Assembly (NCBI RefSeq): GCF_036323735.1
Contig: NC_086020.1
Location: 124,549,210 to 124,613,209, forward strand
Length of the DNA: 64,000 nt
Source: Rattus norvegicus
Lineage: Eukaryota > Chordata > Mammalia > Rodentia > Muridae
Reading direction: 5' to 3'
Part shown: piece by piece, positions 1-11,095 of the stretch
Position numbering within the stretch: position 1 is the stretch's first letter
Layout of the letters: each line of letters starts with the position of its first letter
The notes under the pieces: model-generated
The model's database searches: none
What the model was told of the DNA's origin: nothing
Seen by the model: the letters and a program-made list of their open reading frames with translations, nothing else
Program-made: the position numbers and the translations under genes

Positions 1-1009
1 GCCCGGTGCTCTGTATACAAATGTTCAATTCTGAACCTCAAGATATGGTTGCTGCCCAGACAAGTGAATTCTCATGGACACTGGTGTAAGCCTTTCTCCC
101 CAATTTAAAGTTAATCAGTTCAAGAAAGGTATGAGCTTGTGACTTGGCAGTGGAGAGAGAAAATAAGAACTTAAGAATTAAGTGCAGGGCCTCAGGAAAG
201 ACCAGGGGGGAGAAGAAAAGAGAGGGGAGGAGGCCATCCTGAGGTAAGATGGACCATGAACACATGACCAGGAGAAATGCGTCCAGAGGACAGGGGAATG
301 GAGCAAAAGCAGCCTGGGTGAAACTCAGAAAGTAACAAGGGCCATATGGTTTGCAAATAGGTGAGAATAACATAGAACCTGCCCCATCTTGGCTTGCAGC
401 TTGTAAATAAAGTATCAGGGTGTTGTGTCTTTTACATGGACTAACTAAAACCTATAATTCATTTACAAGCTAGGTTGCTTCCTAAAGGCAAAGAAAGGGT
501 TGGGATTCTGTCAAACTTGACCACTCTTATTTTTAAGTCATCATTGACTTGTGGATACCTATCCAGAATTTTCTGTGTGTTCACAAATCCCAAGTCTCCT
601 TTTCTTGTCTTAACTTTCACTATACATTATGAATCAAGAATAGTTACCTACATAGGAAGACATGAGGAGATTCAACAATCGATTAAACATTAGAAAATAC
701 CACAACCATGAAGACAAAATAAAACCATATTATTTAAATCAAGTAACTATTTTAATCAAAGAATCACCATTCACATTCCTGCAAGGATTTGATAAGTTAT
801 CTATTTTGGTAGTTAATAAGCAGCACATTTTTATGATTCTGGAAATCAGCAGCTGCAGTTTATAAAGCCGAGACTCTGCCTGGACAAAGGCATTGCACTT
901 GAGGCCACATTTTCTACATAAAACTATATTCTGATATATTGCTAAAATTTAATATCCAATTATTTTCTTAACTTACTCATTTATCGTGATTAAGGTAAAG
1001 CTTATAGGA
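1..1009. other. Unassigned noncoding DNA
   Basis: No repeat family, RNA gene or exon is recognisable here. Short frames on both strands have no domain, no splice-site context and unremarkable codon use. A purine-rich stretch lies near 200-240. I infer old single-copy or fully decayed repeat sequence. Confidence 0.5.
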
Positions 1010-1216
1010 CAGTGGTTCTCAACCTTCCTACGCTGAGACTCTTTAATACAGCCCCTCACGTTGTGGTGACCCTTGACCAAAAAATTATTTTGCTGCTACT
1101 TCATAACCGTAATTTTGATACTGTTATGAATTTTAATGTAAATATCTGCTATGAAGGATGCCTGATATGTGACCCCAAAGGGGTAGTGAACTGCAAGTTG
1201 AGAATTGCCAGAATAG
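1010..1216 (+). mobile_element. URR1-type nonautonomous hAT DNA transposon
   Basis: The left end reads cagtggttctcaacct and the right end is a degraded inverted version ending in gttgagaa, as in the rodent URR1 (hAT-Charlie related) family. The middle carries the typical tract in which an ATTTT and 'gctacttcataac' motif precedes 'tgtaaatatctg', and a 'ccccaaaggggt' palindrome lies near the right end. About 205 bp matches a nearly full-length element. It has no coding capacity and would have relied on a transposase in trans. Identification is from remembered consensus features. The element is clearly decayed. Confidence 0.8.
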
Positions 1217-2532
1217 AGATTATCATGAACATTTTGAAAGTCCAAATAAGGAAACAAAACCTGAGAATTAAGATCATGTCTGTCTCAGGTAGAAGCTGCC
1301 CCTGCCTCTGCATGTGGTATATAGCATTCCCAGACATGACCTCAGCTCACACTCAGGGTAACTGACTGACTTTTAAATAAGCACATGGTATCACTTCATT
1401 TACTCTTAATATCTTTAATGGCAATACTGTGAAGTGAAAATGGTTGTAATTCACTAAAGTCTTCCAAATATGGATTTTCATTTTTTACATTGAAAGGGGC
1501 TGCAATATTAATTCTTAGATGCAGGATATATGTTGTGTGTGTGGAGGGGTAGGGTTGCATATCCACAACAAAAAGTGAGTAGTTGAATTTTTATAATTTA
1601 GAATTGGGGAACATGTAGAAAACCAGGTACTACATACTAGTCAGAATGTCCTCACTAAAGTGGGTCTATGGTCTAAAACCTAACCTTGTGTACTTTCTCA
1701 TTCTGATATCTCTCCAACACACTATTGGCATTACTTAGTAGAAGAGAATTTCACTGTTAAATTTAAATTATTTTCTATTTTTATTCAGCTATATTTCTAT
1801 ATTAAATAAGAAGTTATTTCCTGGAGTTCATTTTACACAAGACTACTTATTTTTTCTATGGTTACATTATTAACGTTAAATAGTTCCTTTTTTTTTTTAA
1901 CCATAGTAATGTCTTAAGCACTTACGCAGTATATTAAGATGACAGCAGGTTTCACGTATTTTCAGATTACTTGTCTTGTGAGTGCTGCAGAGTGGGTTTG
2001 ATCATCCACAGTCTTCACTATTCATTCAACGTTCATCTTCATTGTCCCTAAGATTAACCATTATTTTTACTGGAAGTTATGTCTGTGTAATTAGGTGAGA
2101 AAGCTGTGATGTTCACATGCGTGTCTGCACTGCCTGAGCTTCCCATGAAGGTCATCCCTTGCACATTGCTTGTTTCACACAACAGCTCATTTCTCAGAGA
2201 ACCGCGTGTAGAACAATGTGGCTGAGGTTTAAATTCATGATTGACATTACTGTGAGCTGTGAGCCAAATACAGCACCTGTCCTGAATTACAAATTCTGAG
2301 GAGTCAGGAAAGTCTGTGGTTTTAAGGTTACTGTAACTGAGAAGCTGAGAGCAGAGCCACCATGACGAAGCTGGATCCAGGGCCATGTGTAAGGTATGGA
2401 AATGTGTAGCCACGATGCACAATCTCTCCTTCTATTCCCACCTACCATCTAAGTGCTGTTTGAAAATCCTGCTGACCATTAGTGTAGTTGCAGAGAGCTT
2501 CTAGGGTGTTCTTTGGGACTGGTATCTACCCC
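1217..2532. other. Unassigned AT-rich noncoding DNA
   Basis: AT-rich sequence with a T tract near 1887-1898 and no recognisable gene or repeat. A minus-strand frame of about 122 codons at 2054-2422 has no recognisable domain and no supporting splice or promoter context, so I treat it as chance. Confidence 0.5.
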
Positions 2533-2855
2533 TGTCATGGTTTGAATATGCTTGACCCAGGGAGTGGCACTATTAGAAGGTGTGACCTTGTGGGAGGAAG
2601 TATGTCACTGTGGGGGTGGGCATAGATGCCCTCATAGATGCCTGAGGATGGCCGTTCTGTTCCTGGCTTCCTTCAGATGAAGATGTAGAACTCTTAGCTC
2701 CTCCTGCACCATGCCTGCCTGGATTCTACCATGCTCCTGCCTTGGTGATACTGGTCTGAACCTCTGAACCTGTAAGCCAGCCCCAATTAAATATTGTCCT
2801 TTATACGATTCACCTTGGTCATGGTGTCTGTTTACAGCAATAAAATCCTAAGACA
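2533..2855 (+). mobile_element. Solo LTR, ERVL-MaLR (MT-like) type
   Basis: The 323-bp unit starts TGTCATGGTTTGAATATG and ends in AAGACA, so it has the TG...CA termini of an LTR. Internal landmarks are those of the common rodent MT/MaLR LTRs: an 'agggagtggcactatta' block, 'gaagatgtagaactct', 'gtaagccagccccaatta' and a terminal AATAAA at 2839-2844. The flanks (acccc left, ccctc right) do not form a clean 5-bp duplication, perhaps through decay in a C-rich context. No internal retroviral sequence is adjacent, so this is a solo LTR. The exact subfamily is not resolved. Confidence 0.65.
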
Positions 2856-3034
2856 CCCTCCCACAAAATCAGTGAATTACAGTGGGATATCAAAACTTTT
2901 CAGCATTCCACACTTTTATGTGAAGACAATTGAGATCTATCCGACTCAGTTGTGTTTATTTCCCAGGAATTTATTCACTAAATTCCAGTAGCTATCTTCA
3001 TTTTCTGTCTCCCAGACTATACTTTTAAATTGCC

Positions 3035-4640
3035 TTTTTAAAATTAATTAATTAAGTAATTAATTATATAATTTATATTTCAAATGCTGCCCCCATCCAA
3101 TCCCAACTTCAGAGACCTTCCTCTTCCCTTCCCTTCCCCTTCTCTTCTGAAAAGGTGGGGCCCTTTTGGTTTTTTCCATGACCCTGACATGTCATATCCT
3201 CTCCCACTGAGACCAGACAAGGCAGGCCTGTTGGGGAATGGTATCACAGACAGGCAACAGATTTAAAGAGAATCTCTGCTCTAATTGTTGGGGAACCCAC
3301 ATGGAGACTGAGTTGCATGTCTGCCACATATGTGCCAGGGGCCTCATTCCAGCCCGAGTGTGTGCTTTGGTTGGTGGCTCAGTTCCTGAGAGCTGCCAGA
3401 GGTCCAGGTTAGTTAACTTTCTTGGTCCTCCTGTGGGGATTCCATTCCATTCAGGGCCTTTGCAACTTTCCATAGCTCTTCCATCGAGTCCCCTAACCTC
3501 TGCCCAATATTTGACCAAGTAACTGTTTCAGTCAGCTGATAGATAAAGCCTCTCTGGGAACAATTGTGCTAGGCTCCTTCCTGCAAGCATAATAGAGCAT
3601 CAATAATATCAGAGAATGGTACTTGTCCATGGGATAGGTTTCAAGGTGGGCTGGTTATTAGGTGGCCATTCCTTCTGTCTCTGCCCCATCTTTGTCCCTG
3701 AATTTCTTTTACACAAGACAAATTTTGGGTTTGGGGAAAGTATTGTGGGTGGTTCAGTGTCCTTAGCCATCCACTGGAGATTCTGTTGGGGTATAGGAGG
3801 TGGCCTTTTCAGGTTATACATCCTCACTGTTTGGCATCTCAACTAAGGTCAGTCCCATTGACAGCTGGGACCCACCCCAATCACAGGTCTCTGGGACTTC
3901 TTAAAGATTCCCCACCTCCTGCCTGGACACATGCAGATTTCCATTCATTCTCCTGACCCCCCTGGCCCTCTCTCCTGTCTCTCTCTGTACATAATCTTGA
4001 CCCACCCATTCCTCTCCCACCACTCCCATCCACTTCCGTTACTCCCTCTGCCTCCTATGACTATTTTATTCCCTCTCCTAAGTGTGATTTTAGCAAACTC
4101 ACTTGGGGCTTCCTTTTTACTTAACTTCTTTGGTTCTGTGGGTTGTATTATGGGTATTCTGTGCCTATGGCTAATATCCGCTTATGCTTGTCCTTTTGGT
4201 TTGGGATATTTCATTCAGGATATTTTCTGGTTCCAGACATTTACCTGCAAAATTGATGATGTCTTTGTTTTTAATAGCTGAATAGTAGTGTTACCATTGC
4301 CTAAATGAATTAATTTTCTGTATCCATTCTTCTGGCGAGGGACATCTGGGTTGTTTCTCTCTTCTGGTTATTATAAATAAAGTCACTAAGAACATAGTGG
4401 AGTGTGTGTTCTTGTGATATGGTGGAGCATCTTTTGAATAGGTGCCCAGGAGCAGTGTAGCTATGTCTACAGTTAGAACTATTTCCATTTTTCTGAGAAA
4501 CTGCCAGCATATTTTCGAGAGCAGTTGTATTAGTTTCCAATCCCACCAGCAATAGAGGAGTATTACACTTTCTCCACATCCTTGCTAGCATCTGCTGTCA
4601 CTTGAAATTTTATCTTAGCTATTCTTATTGCTTTTACAAA
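3035..4640 (-). mobile_element. Old L1 (Lx-like) 3' end, 5'-truncated
   Basis: Read on the minus strand this is the C-terminal part of L1 ORF2 followed by a 3'UTR and A-rich tail. The plus-strand text shows the antisense hallmarks in order: 'atttatatttcaaatgctgccccc' at the 3' tip, the pyrimidine-rich 3'UTR around 3115-3150, then antisense ORF2 with 'ctgtatccattcttctgg' (4320), 'ttataaataaagtcac' and 'tgctgtcact' (4592). Many frameshifts and divergence from the younger L1 copies downstream in the window indicate an older Lx-like subfamily. About 1.6 kb is retained. Confidence 0.8.
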
Positions 4641-5212
4641 TCTATGAAAGTAGTCAGTGGCAGGAGAGAAAAATGACCACATGATTATTCTAAAACCTAA
4701 ACAATTGGTGACTGACAATTTCTCTTGCTAAAATTCAAACCTGACTATATGTAGCTACCATGCTTTTGGGAGTGCTTGTCCATTGGCAAAAGGACCCAAT
4801 AGGCATGAGGCATGTCACAGTTGGTGGTGTCCTGGACAGCTTTTCTGGTGCATGAGTGTACAGTATTTATGCATGGGGTGTGTAGAAAGCCCAGGATCCT
4901 GCAGTGAATGTGCTTTCTCCAGGATCCGGAGCTCAGATCAACTAAAGGAGAGAGAAAAACCAGCTCTCTGGATAATGTAGCAGAAATTATCTCTGGCACT
5001 AAAGTTCAGCCAGAGCCATAGGCTCATAAATCAGACATGTTATTGGGTCACAGTCATTGAAACTAGTATCAATCTTGCAAAAGCTATGGTATTTGTGTTA
5101 CACATTCCACAAAAGACTTACATTTTTAGAAAGTCATGTACGTAGAATGATTGGTCACAAAAATACTAATTTGTGGCACAATTCTATGCTTGTCTTTTTA
5201 CAGGTCCATAGC

Positions 5213-5213
<1 letters not shown>
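4641..5213. other. Unassigned noncoding DNA
   Basis: No gene, SINE or LINE hallmark is visible between the L1 end and the TG microsatellite. Short frames on both strands overlap one another and show no domain. Confidence 0.5.

Positions 5214-5251
<38 letters not shown>
5214..5251. repeat. (TG)n microsatellite
   Basis: An uninterrupted TG dinucleotide run of about 38 bp. It is likely length-polymorphic and could form Z-DNA. Confidence 0.97.
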
Positions 5252-5252
<1 letters not shown>

Positions 5253-5485
5253 TGCATGGGTATGTCTGTCTTTGTTGTGTGAGTTTGCATGCCTTCAGAT
5301 ATAAATATTTTTCCAATAATCATATATAATCACCCTAATGCAACAGTCAAGAGACTTTTTTCCCTCTTGTAAAAAATGTAATAAATATTAGCTAATATAT
5401 ACTGTGTCTTGACATATACAGAATGTCCCTCCTCAGATAAACTCTTCCGGAGATGGCCTCAGAGACATTCTTTTTTTTTTTTTTT

Positions 5486-5765
5486 AAAGATTTATTCATT
5501 TATTTTATTTTTTTTATTGTCATTTGTTTTTATTTTCCCAAAGAAAGGTTTTATGTATTATACATAATATATACTACATACATATTATATATAACATAAT
5601 ATATTATATATACATTATATATCAGTATATTGCCTACGTGTACATCTGCATACTAGAAGAGGACATCAGACAATGGTCAGCTGCTGTGTGGGTGCTGGGA
5701 ATTGAACTCATGACCTTCGGGATAACAGCGAGTGCACTTAACTGCTAGTCCATCTGTCTAGGCCG
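5486..5765 (-). mobile_element. B2-like SINE with expanded TA-rich tail
   Basis: On the plus strand it appears inverted: 'aaagatttattcattta' is the complement of the B2 AATAAATC-type tail, and 'gctgggaattgaactcatgac' at about 5694-5714 is the complement of the tRNA-derived B-box region. The stretch 5545-5635 is a TA-rich expansion inside the 3' part. The head near 5763 (ggcctagacagatgg in sense) is diverged. It forms the 3' part of the composite retrocopy. Confidence 0.75.
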
Positions 5766-5953
5766 TACCCCACACCAATCAAAGGTTTTAAAGAGTACAG
5801 TTCATTCACTAAGTGATCAGCAGCAGCTAGTTCTGAACTAGTTCCGTGTCACTTCTGGTCCCTCTCCCCAGTACAGAGAGACTGAATCATAATAAGGATT
5901 GGCTTTGTCCTAGGAAACTCACATTTTCTTCTCTCTTTGGTTTTTTTTTTTTT

Positions 5954-6000
5954 ATTAACTTGAGTATTTCTTATATACATTTCGAGTGTTATTCCCTTTC
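5954..6000 (-). mobile_element. 47-bp L1 3'UTR tip fused to B2
   Basis: These 47 bp are identical to the 3' terminus of the young element L1-A at 42830-42876, including the 'attaacttgagtatttctt' block. They are followed on the minus strand by an A13 run. They join the body of the upstream B2 directly at about 6001, with no target duplication of their own, so the junction looks like a B2-L1 chimera rather than a separate L1 insertion. Confidence 0.8.
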
Positions 6001-6164
6001 ATATATTTTATATAAGTACACTGTAGCTATCTTCAGATACACCAGGAGAGGGCATCAGATCTCTTTACAGATGGTTGTGAGCCACCATGTGGTTGCTGGG
6101 AATTGAACTCATGACCTCTGGAAGAGCAGTCGGTGCTCTTAACCGCTGAGCCATCCCTCCAGCC
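6001..6164 (-). mobile_element. B2 SINE (tRNA-derived), near consensus
   Basis: The complement shows a B2 head 'ggggctggagggatggctca' with an intact A box, a B-box region at 'gttcaattcccagcaacca', the 'agagggcatcag' block, and the 'gatagctacagtgtactta' 3' body. It is much closer to consensus than its partner at 5486-5765. The Pol III internal promoter appears preserved, so it could have initiated the RNA that became the composite insertion. Confidence 0.88.
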
Positions 6165-6289
6165 CCTCAGAGACATTCTTAAGGTGTGCCCTACTTCTAT
6201 TCCAGCTTTCCCTGACTCCAATCAGATTGATAATCAGCATTAGTTACCATAAGTAGATTAGCTACAAAACACTGTGTGTTGTAACATCT

Positions 6290-6790
6290 CTGCACTCTCA
6301 TTGGCTACATTCACCCCTGCATTCTCTCTCTTGTCCACCCATTCCCACTAGTCTCCACCCTTCTGCCTTAAGCCCCTTTCCACTGCCGTGCCATTAAAGA
6401 CAACCTAAATTTCACATGTGCAAACAGGCATATCTGTCTTTCAGAACGTCTCATTTTATTGAAATGAGGGCCTTAGTTTCCATCCATTTTCTTGTAAATA
6501 ACACCTTTTCATTTTTATTGCTGGATCCTGACCCATATGTGTTTGCATGACATGTTCTTCATCCATTCTCTGATGCTGAAGGAGACACATGTTCATTTCC
6601 ATGATGTATCGACTATGAAGAATGCCCCAGATGAACACAGATACACAGGTACCACTACTACATGCTGATTATATTCCTAAGGATATATGCAAAAGAGTGG
6701 TAGAGTTGTTTGATAATCTTCTCATAGTGAAATCAAGACACTGATTTACAGAGAAATTCCTCCTTCATCAGTACTGTGGTGTTGTGGTAA
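6290..6790 (-). mobile_element. Ancient L1 3' fragment
   Basis: The plus strand keeps the order of antisense ORF2 C-terminal landmarks in decayed form: 'ttccatccattttcttgtaaat' (6478), 'catccattctctgatg' (6560), then 'atatgcaaaagagtggtagagttg' (6686), which parallels the usual 'atatgcccaagagtggtatagctg' block of L1. Divergence is high with many indels. It may belong to the same ancient element as the fragment at 7.5 kb. The alternative is a HAL1-like LINE. Confidence 0.5.
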
Positions 6791-7489
6791 AATTAAAAAA
6801 GAGGTTTCTTTTAAACCACACTAGTGCCAGCACCTTAGTGCCACATGGCATCGGTTGGATATGTTCATCTCAGTCAGCAAAGCGTCTCACTCACTAAGCT
6901 CCATCCCATATCACACTGCTGATGCTACGCTCTGAGCCAGCAACAATCTTTCTTCCCATCAAGTTCCCAAGGCAGGTTGCCACCATGTCAGACACACACA
7001 TTCCCATTCTGTGGCAGCCCAGTGTGTCCAGCCACCACACACTCTCTGGAACTCAATTAAATTTCCACATGAAAGAACACACAACACAATAACCTCTGAT
7101 CCAATTGATAAGATAAAACTTGCTCATCTAGACATACAAAGCCCTGTACACATCCATACCTTAAGAATAATCATAATAAAAACATGAAATAAGAAATTAA
7201 AAAAAGAATAATCATAATAACCTGTAGATGTGCAAAGAGGAATCTTAACATCCACTGCCATGTTCTCTCTCAGCTTATCCCCTCTCTCACACCAGTCTCC
7301 TCCTCTCTAAAACTTTTCTCCGGCCCATCCTTCCTTCTTGTCCTATGACAAGCCTCGTTCTATCCTGTACCTGCCTTCACCTGCACAATGACATCAACCT
7401 ACACTGTTCCTTTCCCCCACAACTCTCTCAGCATTTGATTCTGTTGGTAGCCTTTGATAGAAGCTGCTCCTACAGAAGGGAGAGATCGT
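6791..7489. other. Unassigned noncoding DNA between ancient L1 pieces
   Basis: No clear hallmark is seen. The two ancient L1 fragments on either side share orientation, so this stretch could be decayed L1 sequence. An A-rich run lies at 7180-7205. Confidence 0.4.
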
Positions 7490-7960
7490 TTCAGAACTTT
7501 CTTACATTTATATGATGATGGCTAAAGATGTTGGGTGCATTTTTTCTATTAAGGAAATTTCATTGGCTGTATACTGATAGTGGCATATATGATTTGAAGG
7601 CTTAATTTCTTTTTACTTAATGAATTCTGAAATGCATTAATAAGAATGGACACCCTTGTTTTATTTAGGGGACTTATTTTCTCATACTTTCCCACATTTA
7701 GTACAATGCTGACTAGTGGTTTTCCATATATAGTTTTATCATGTTGAGATACCTTATCTTTTTTTGTTGATAGATTCTTCAGGGCTTTTACAAGTCTCAC
7801 AATGCTGCCTTCCATTAAAAGCTGTTTCAACATCAGTTCAGTCTTCTACTCTTACCCAATCTAATTCATGTGTTGTGTTAGGTGAATTGACCTCTACGTG
7901 TTAGATTTAACCATCACTATAATGAGCCTCTTAAATTACTTGGAGTATAGAAAAGTGATT
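7490..7960 (-). pseudogene. Ancient L1 ORF2 reverse-transcriptase fragment
   Basis: A minus-strand frame at 7549-7833 encodes a decayed reverse-transcriptase core. It contains KTIYGKPLVSIVLNVGKYE, which lines up with the 'AIY.KP.ANI.LNGEK' segment seen intact in the younger L1 copies of this window (for example near 62940-62990 on the plus strand). Upstream and downstream the frame is lost. The adjacent plus-strand text 'atatatagttttatcatgttgagata' is the familiar antisense form of the same region. No catalytic FADD motif survives. Conservation of order but not of frame marks an ancient copy. Confidence 0.6.
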
Positions 7961-10904
7961 CCTTTAATCCAATGTTGGAAACAAGGAATTAATATTTATC
8001 CACACATGTATTAAAATGTAAGTAAAATGGGGAATCTTAATGTTTAAATTTTATTCAACCAAAATAATAAATAGCAAATTAATTTATTTGCTGTTATATT
8101 TGTCAAGAAAGGAAAATTAGAAATTACAGTTGTCGTGCATGGTGGATGTTTGTGTTTCAGTGTCTCATATCTATAGCTTCAGCCCCTTCAGACCTCAGCT
8201 TCCAACCCTTTGTGCACCATGAGTACTCAAAGTTTCTCATGGATACCTGCAATTTCATCTTCAGGAGCATACAATCTCTACAAAGGCCTTGCACTGAACA
8301 CTTTTTGTCCTAGAAGTCTGGACACATCAGCACCTTCTTCCTTGGTGTAGACAGATTAAAAGGGAAGTGACGTGTTCTGGGAATATTTGAGGACAAGTTT
8401 CTCAAGTACTGAATGCCTGTAGGTACATGGTCCTGAAGGAGAAACTGAAGTCTGAGCATCTCATGACTCTATATAAAATTTCTTCCTGAAACATGACGCC
8501 CTTTGGATTCTGTTCTAAAAAAGAACTTATTTCTAATTTTTTCATGAACATTCTACCTCTGAACCTTTATCCTTTATACTTTGGGACCTCTCCATCATTG
8601 TTAGAGTCTTCATCTTATGATGAAGATGACTTTTTTCTCTGAGTCTTAGAATTCATTTATACGCTCTGCCACATAAGTGTTTAAACTAAATCTAGGAAAG
8701 GTTGAGCTACACTGTGATAGTATGATATTAGGAATTATTTTAAAAGCCACTATTTCTAGCCATATTGACAGAAGCCAATAAAGCAACCCCAGTATTCAGA
8801 GAGGAATGCACCCCTATGCCTCTGCTAGACTGGGTGTTGATCCAGGCCAAACAGTGAGTTTTGGTGGTTTTTTTTTTTTTTTTTGGTTTCTTTGTCAAGG
8901 TACAAGAATCTTAAAATATAATCTCCATGAATGGCTGGATTTCTTATATTACAGACATGATCAGAAAGGAGTGAGAACTGCAGAATACAGCACGAGTTCA
9001 CTGTGCTTCTACACTTCATGTGAGGGGCTCATTTATCTATCACTAGTTGGAGAGTGGCCTAATGCTGTGACAGATTTTCCATCTCTAACCTGTGGGTTTT
9101 AGGGACCCTTGGAAGAACTGGGGGCCAGATGGTGCTTTTCTGTAGTCATATGGGAAACCAGCTGGGCTGCCTAAAGATTTATGATCAATTATCTATGCTC
9201 AAAGGCCATGCTCCTGTTGAACAATGGCACAGTCTGGTTTGTGCCGAAATCAAATACCCTGCAATTGTAATGTTCCATTGTCAATTGGAAGAGCTATTAG
9301 CTCAAATTATAAAAAGTTCATGGCCAAAATGGCACCTAGTTTAAGCAAAAACTAATAAATGTTTCGAAAGAAGTTTTTATCTTTTAACACAATGACACAA
9401 ACACCCACACAGCACACATAGAAGCAGAACATACATAAACATGGTTATATTTTGTACTGCCTAAACAAATCTCTTCAGCTATTATGAATGCAATTATTTT
9501 TCAAATTGTTCCCCTCCTTAATTTTCATGATCATGTCTTCTGTGTGGGACACACTGAGAAATTATTTTACAAACAACTTTTATTCATTTCTTGCTTCATG
9601 ATTCTCCTTAGTGATTGGTGCCTGGCATCTTTGGGAAAATATATTCTCTTAAGTTTTCAGTGAAGGAAAATGGCTTTGTTTTAGGTAATTATTTTTTAAT
9701 GTTGTGCCCACTGCTCTTATAAACACTTTCTATTCTTTTTCTTCTGAAAGGAGTTTAAGCATCTGGATGAACTATTTTTGCTACTTTCAGTAACAGTTTA
9801 CTCATTAGTTTGCCACTTCAATACTGCCAGCCTAGAAAATTATTGTCACTTTACAAGAGGAAATTACAGTAGAAATTCCCAATTCTGTTGTAGAGAAAGG
9901 GGATGGAAGGTTGTGAATACATCTGAAATTACTAATTAACTATCTAATTTTCTTAGAAATTAGAAATAAAAGATTTAATTGTAATAGTCAAGTTAGATTT
10001 TCTTCTCCAGATTTAGTGTATTGGAATTCAGTCTTAATTAATTAAAATCAGGAACTAGTATTTAGTGTATTACAGAATTAATAACTATATTAAACTTTCT
10101 AACAGATTCCTTATAGGTGTACAGGTGAGCCAGAAACTCACTTTAATCTACATTAAGCCAAGATGATTATTTCTATACTACAAATACAAGTGTTCATGTT
10201 TTATTTTGTTATGACGGAATAGCAAGTGTACTTAACTAAAATTCACAGGGAAAGCTCTGGCTGGAATCAGTTTATATAGAATCTAAAGTGATCAATAATT
10301 TTCTGTGTTTTCTATTTCAGCCAAAAAGGAAAAAGATAAACTCTGAGCCTTAATCTGTTCAACATATAAGTTCTCAATATTACCAGAATAGGAATATCTA
10401 TTTTATTAAAATAAAAACTAGCAAATTACTTATTTACATATCAAGATTAAGGTATATATTTTGATAATTTCTCTTAATAGATATATCTTAATCACATAAT
10501 TTCAGAGATCCCATTCTCAAATGCAATATATTGTATAATTATAGATTATTATACATATGATAAATCAATTATAAATCGTTTTAGGTTTATATTCAGAACC
10601 ACATACTGTTTGCTTTTTGAGATTTCACTAGTGCATCAAAAATATACTCCAAATGCATTTAAGCCAGTATTGCATTTAAAATATAAATGGCCAAATTCAG
10701 TATAACAACATCCACTTGTTTTCCATGGGAAGTATGAAGAGTGTGAAAAAGAATGTTTGAAAATAAAGGCACAGATGGTGAATGTCACTAATGCTATCAT
10801 CATCGAATTTATAAAATAACTAAAATTTAATCATCTAACATTTTTAATATTTTAATTTTCCAATAATCTCAATTTTAATATAAGAACTTTTATCCCCAAT
10901 TTTG
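7961..10904. other. Repeat-poor noncoding DNA, no gene recognised
   Basis: Nearly 3 kb with only a T17 run at about 8868-8884 as a simple repeat. Short frames show no domain and stop frequently. The stretch 9480-10900 is strongly AT-rich. No SINE or young LINE is visible, so old unique sequence is likely. Confidence 0.5.
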
Positions 10905-11029
10905 ATAATGGTTTTATTTATTCTTTGAGAGTTTTGTTCAGTGTATTTTGACCAATATATACTCCCACCCCAAGTTTTCTCAGATCCCACTCCTTATCTC
11001 TACTTACCCAACTTCATGTTCTCTCTCTC

Positions 11030-11064
<35 letters not shown>

Positions 11065-11095
11065 TTTCTACAGACTATGGAGTCCAGTTTGAATT
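10905..11095 (-). mobile_element. Old L1 (Lx-like) 3' end with (CT)n
   Basis: The plus-strand text runs 'tttgagagttttgttca...ttgaccaatatat', then 'cagatcccactcctta', 'acttacccaacttcatgtt', a CT microsatellite (11021-11064) and 'atggagtccagttt'. This is the recognisable antisense layout of an old rodent L1 3'UTR class in which a CT tract follows the 'cccaacttcatgt' block. It is short and diverged. The family is inferred from memory of this motif order only. Confidence 0.45.
11021..11064. repeat. (CT)n microsatellite
   Basis: A CT run of about 44 bp with one CC interruption, embedded in an old L1 3' end. Confidence 0.95.

Larger units (their letters stand above)
5457..6180 (-). mobile_element. 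Composite B2 / L1-tip / B2 retrocopy in one TSD
   Basis: The sequence ccTCAGAGACATTC at 5457-5470 recurs at 6165-6180 (cctcagagacattctt), giving a target-site duplication of 14-16 bp around a 694-bp insert. Read on the minus strand, the insert starts with a B2 head (6164 leftwards), continues into the last 47 bp of a young L1 3'UTR and an A13 run (5941-5953), then about 175 bp of unfamiliar sequence, then a second B2-like unit, and ends in A15 (5471-5485) next to the duplication. The target reads TT|AAGA in element orientation, a good L1-endonuclease site. I infer one retrotransposition of a read-through RNA. Confidence 0.75.
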
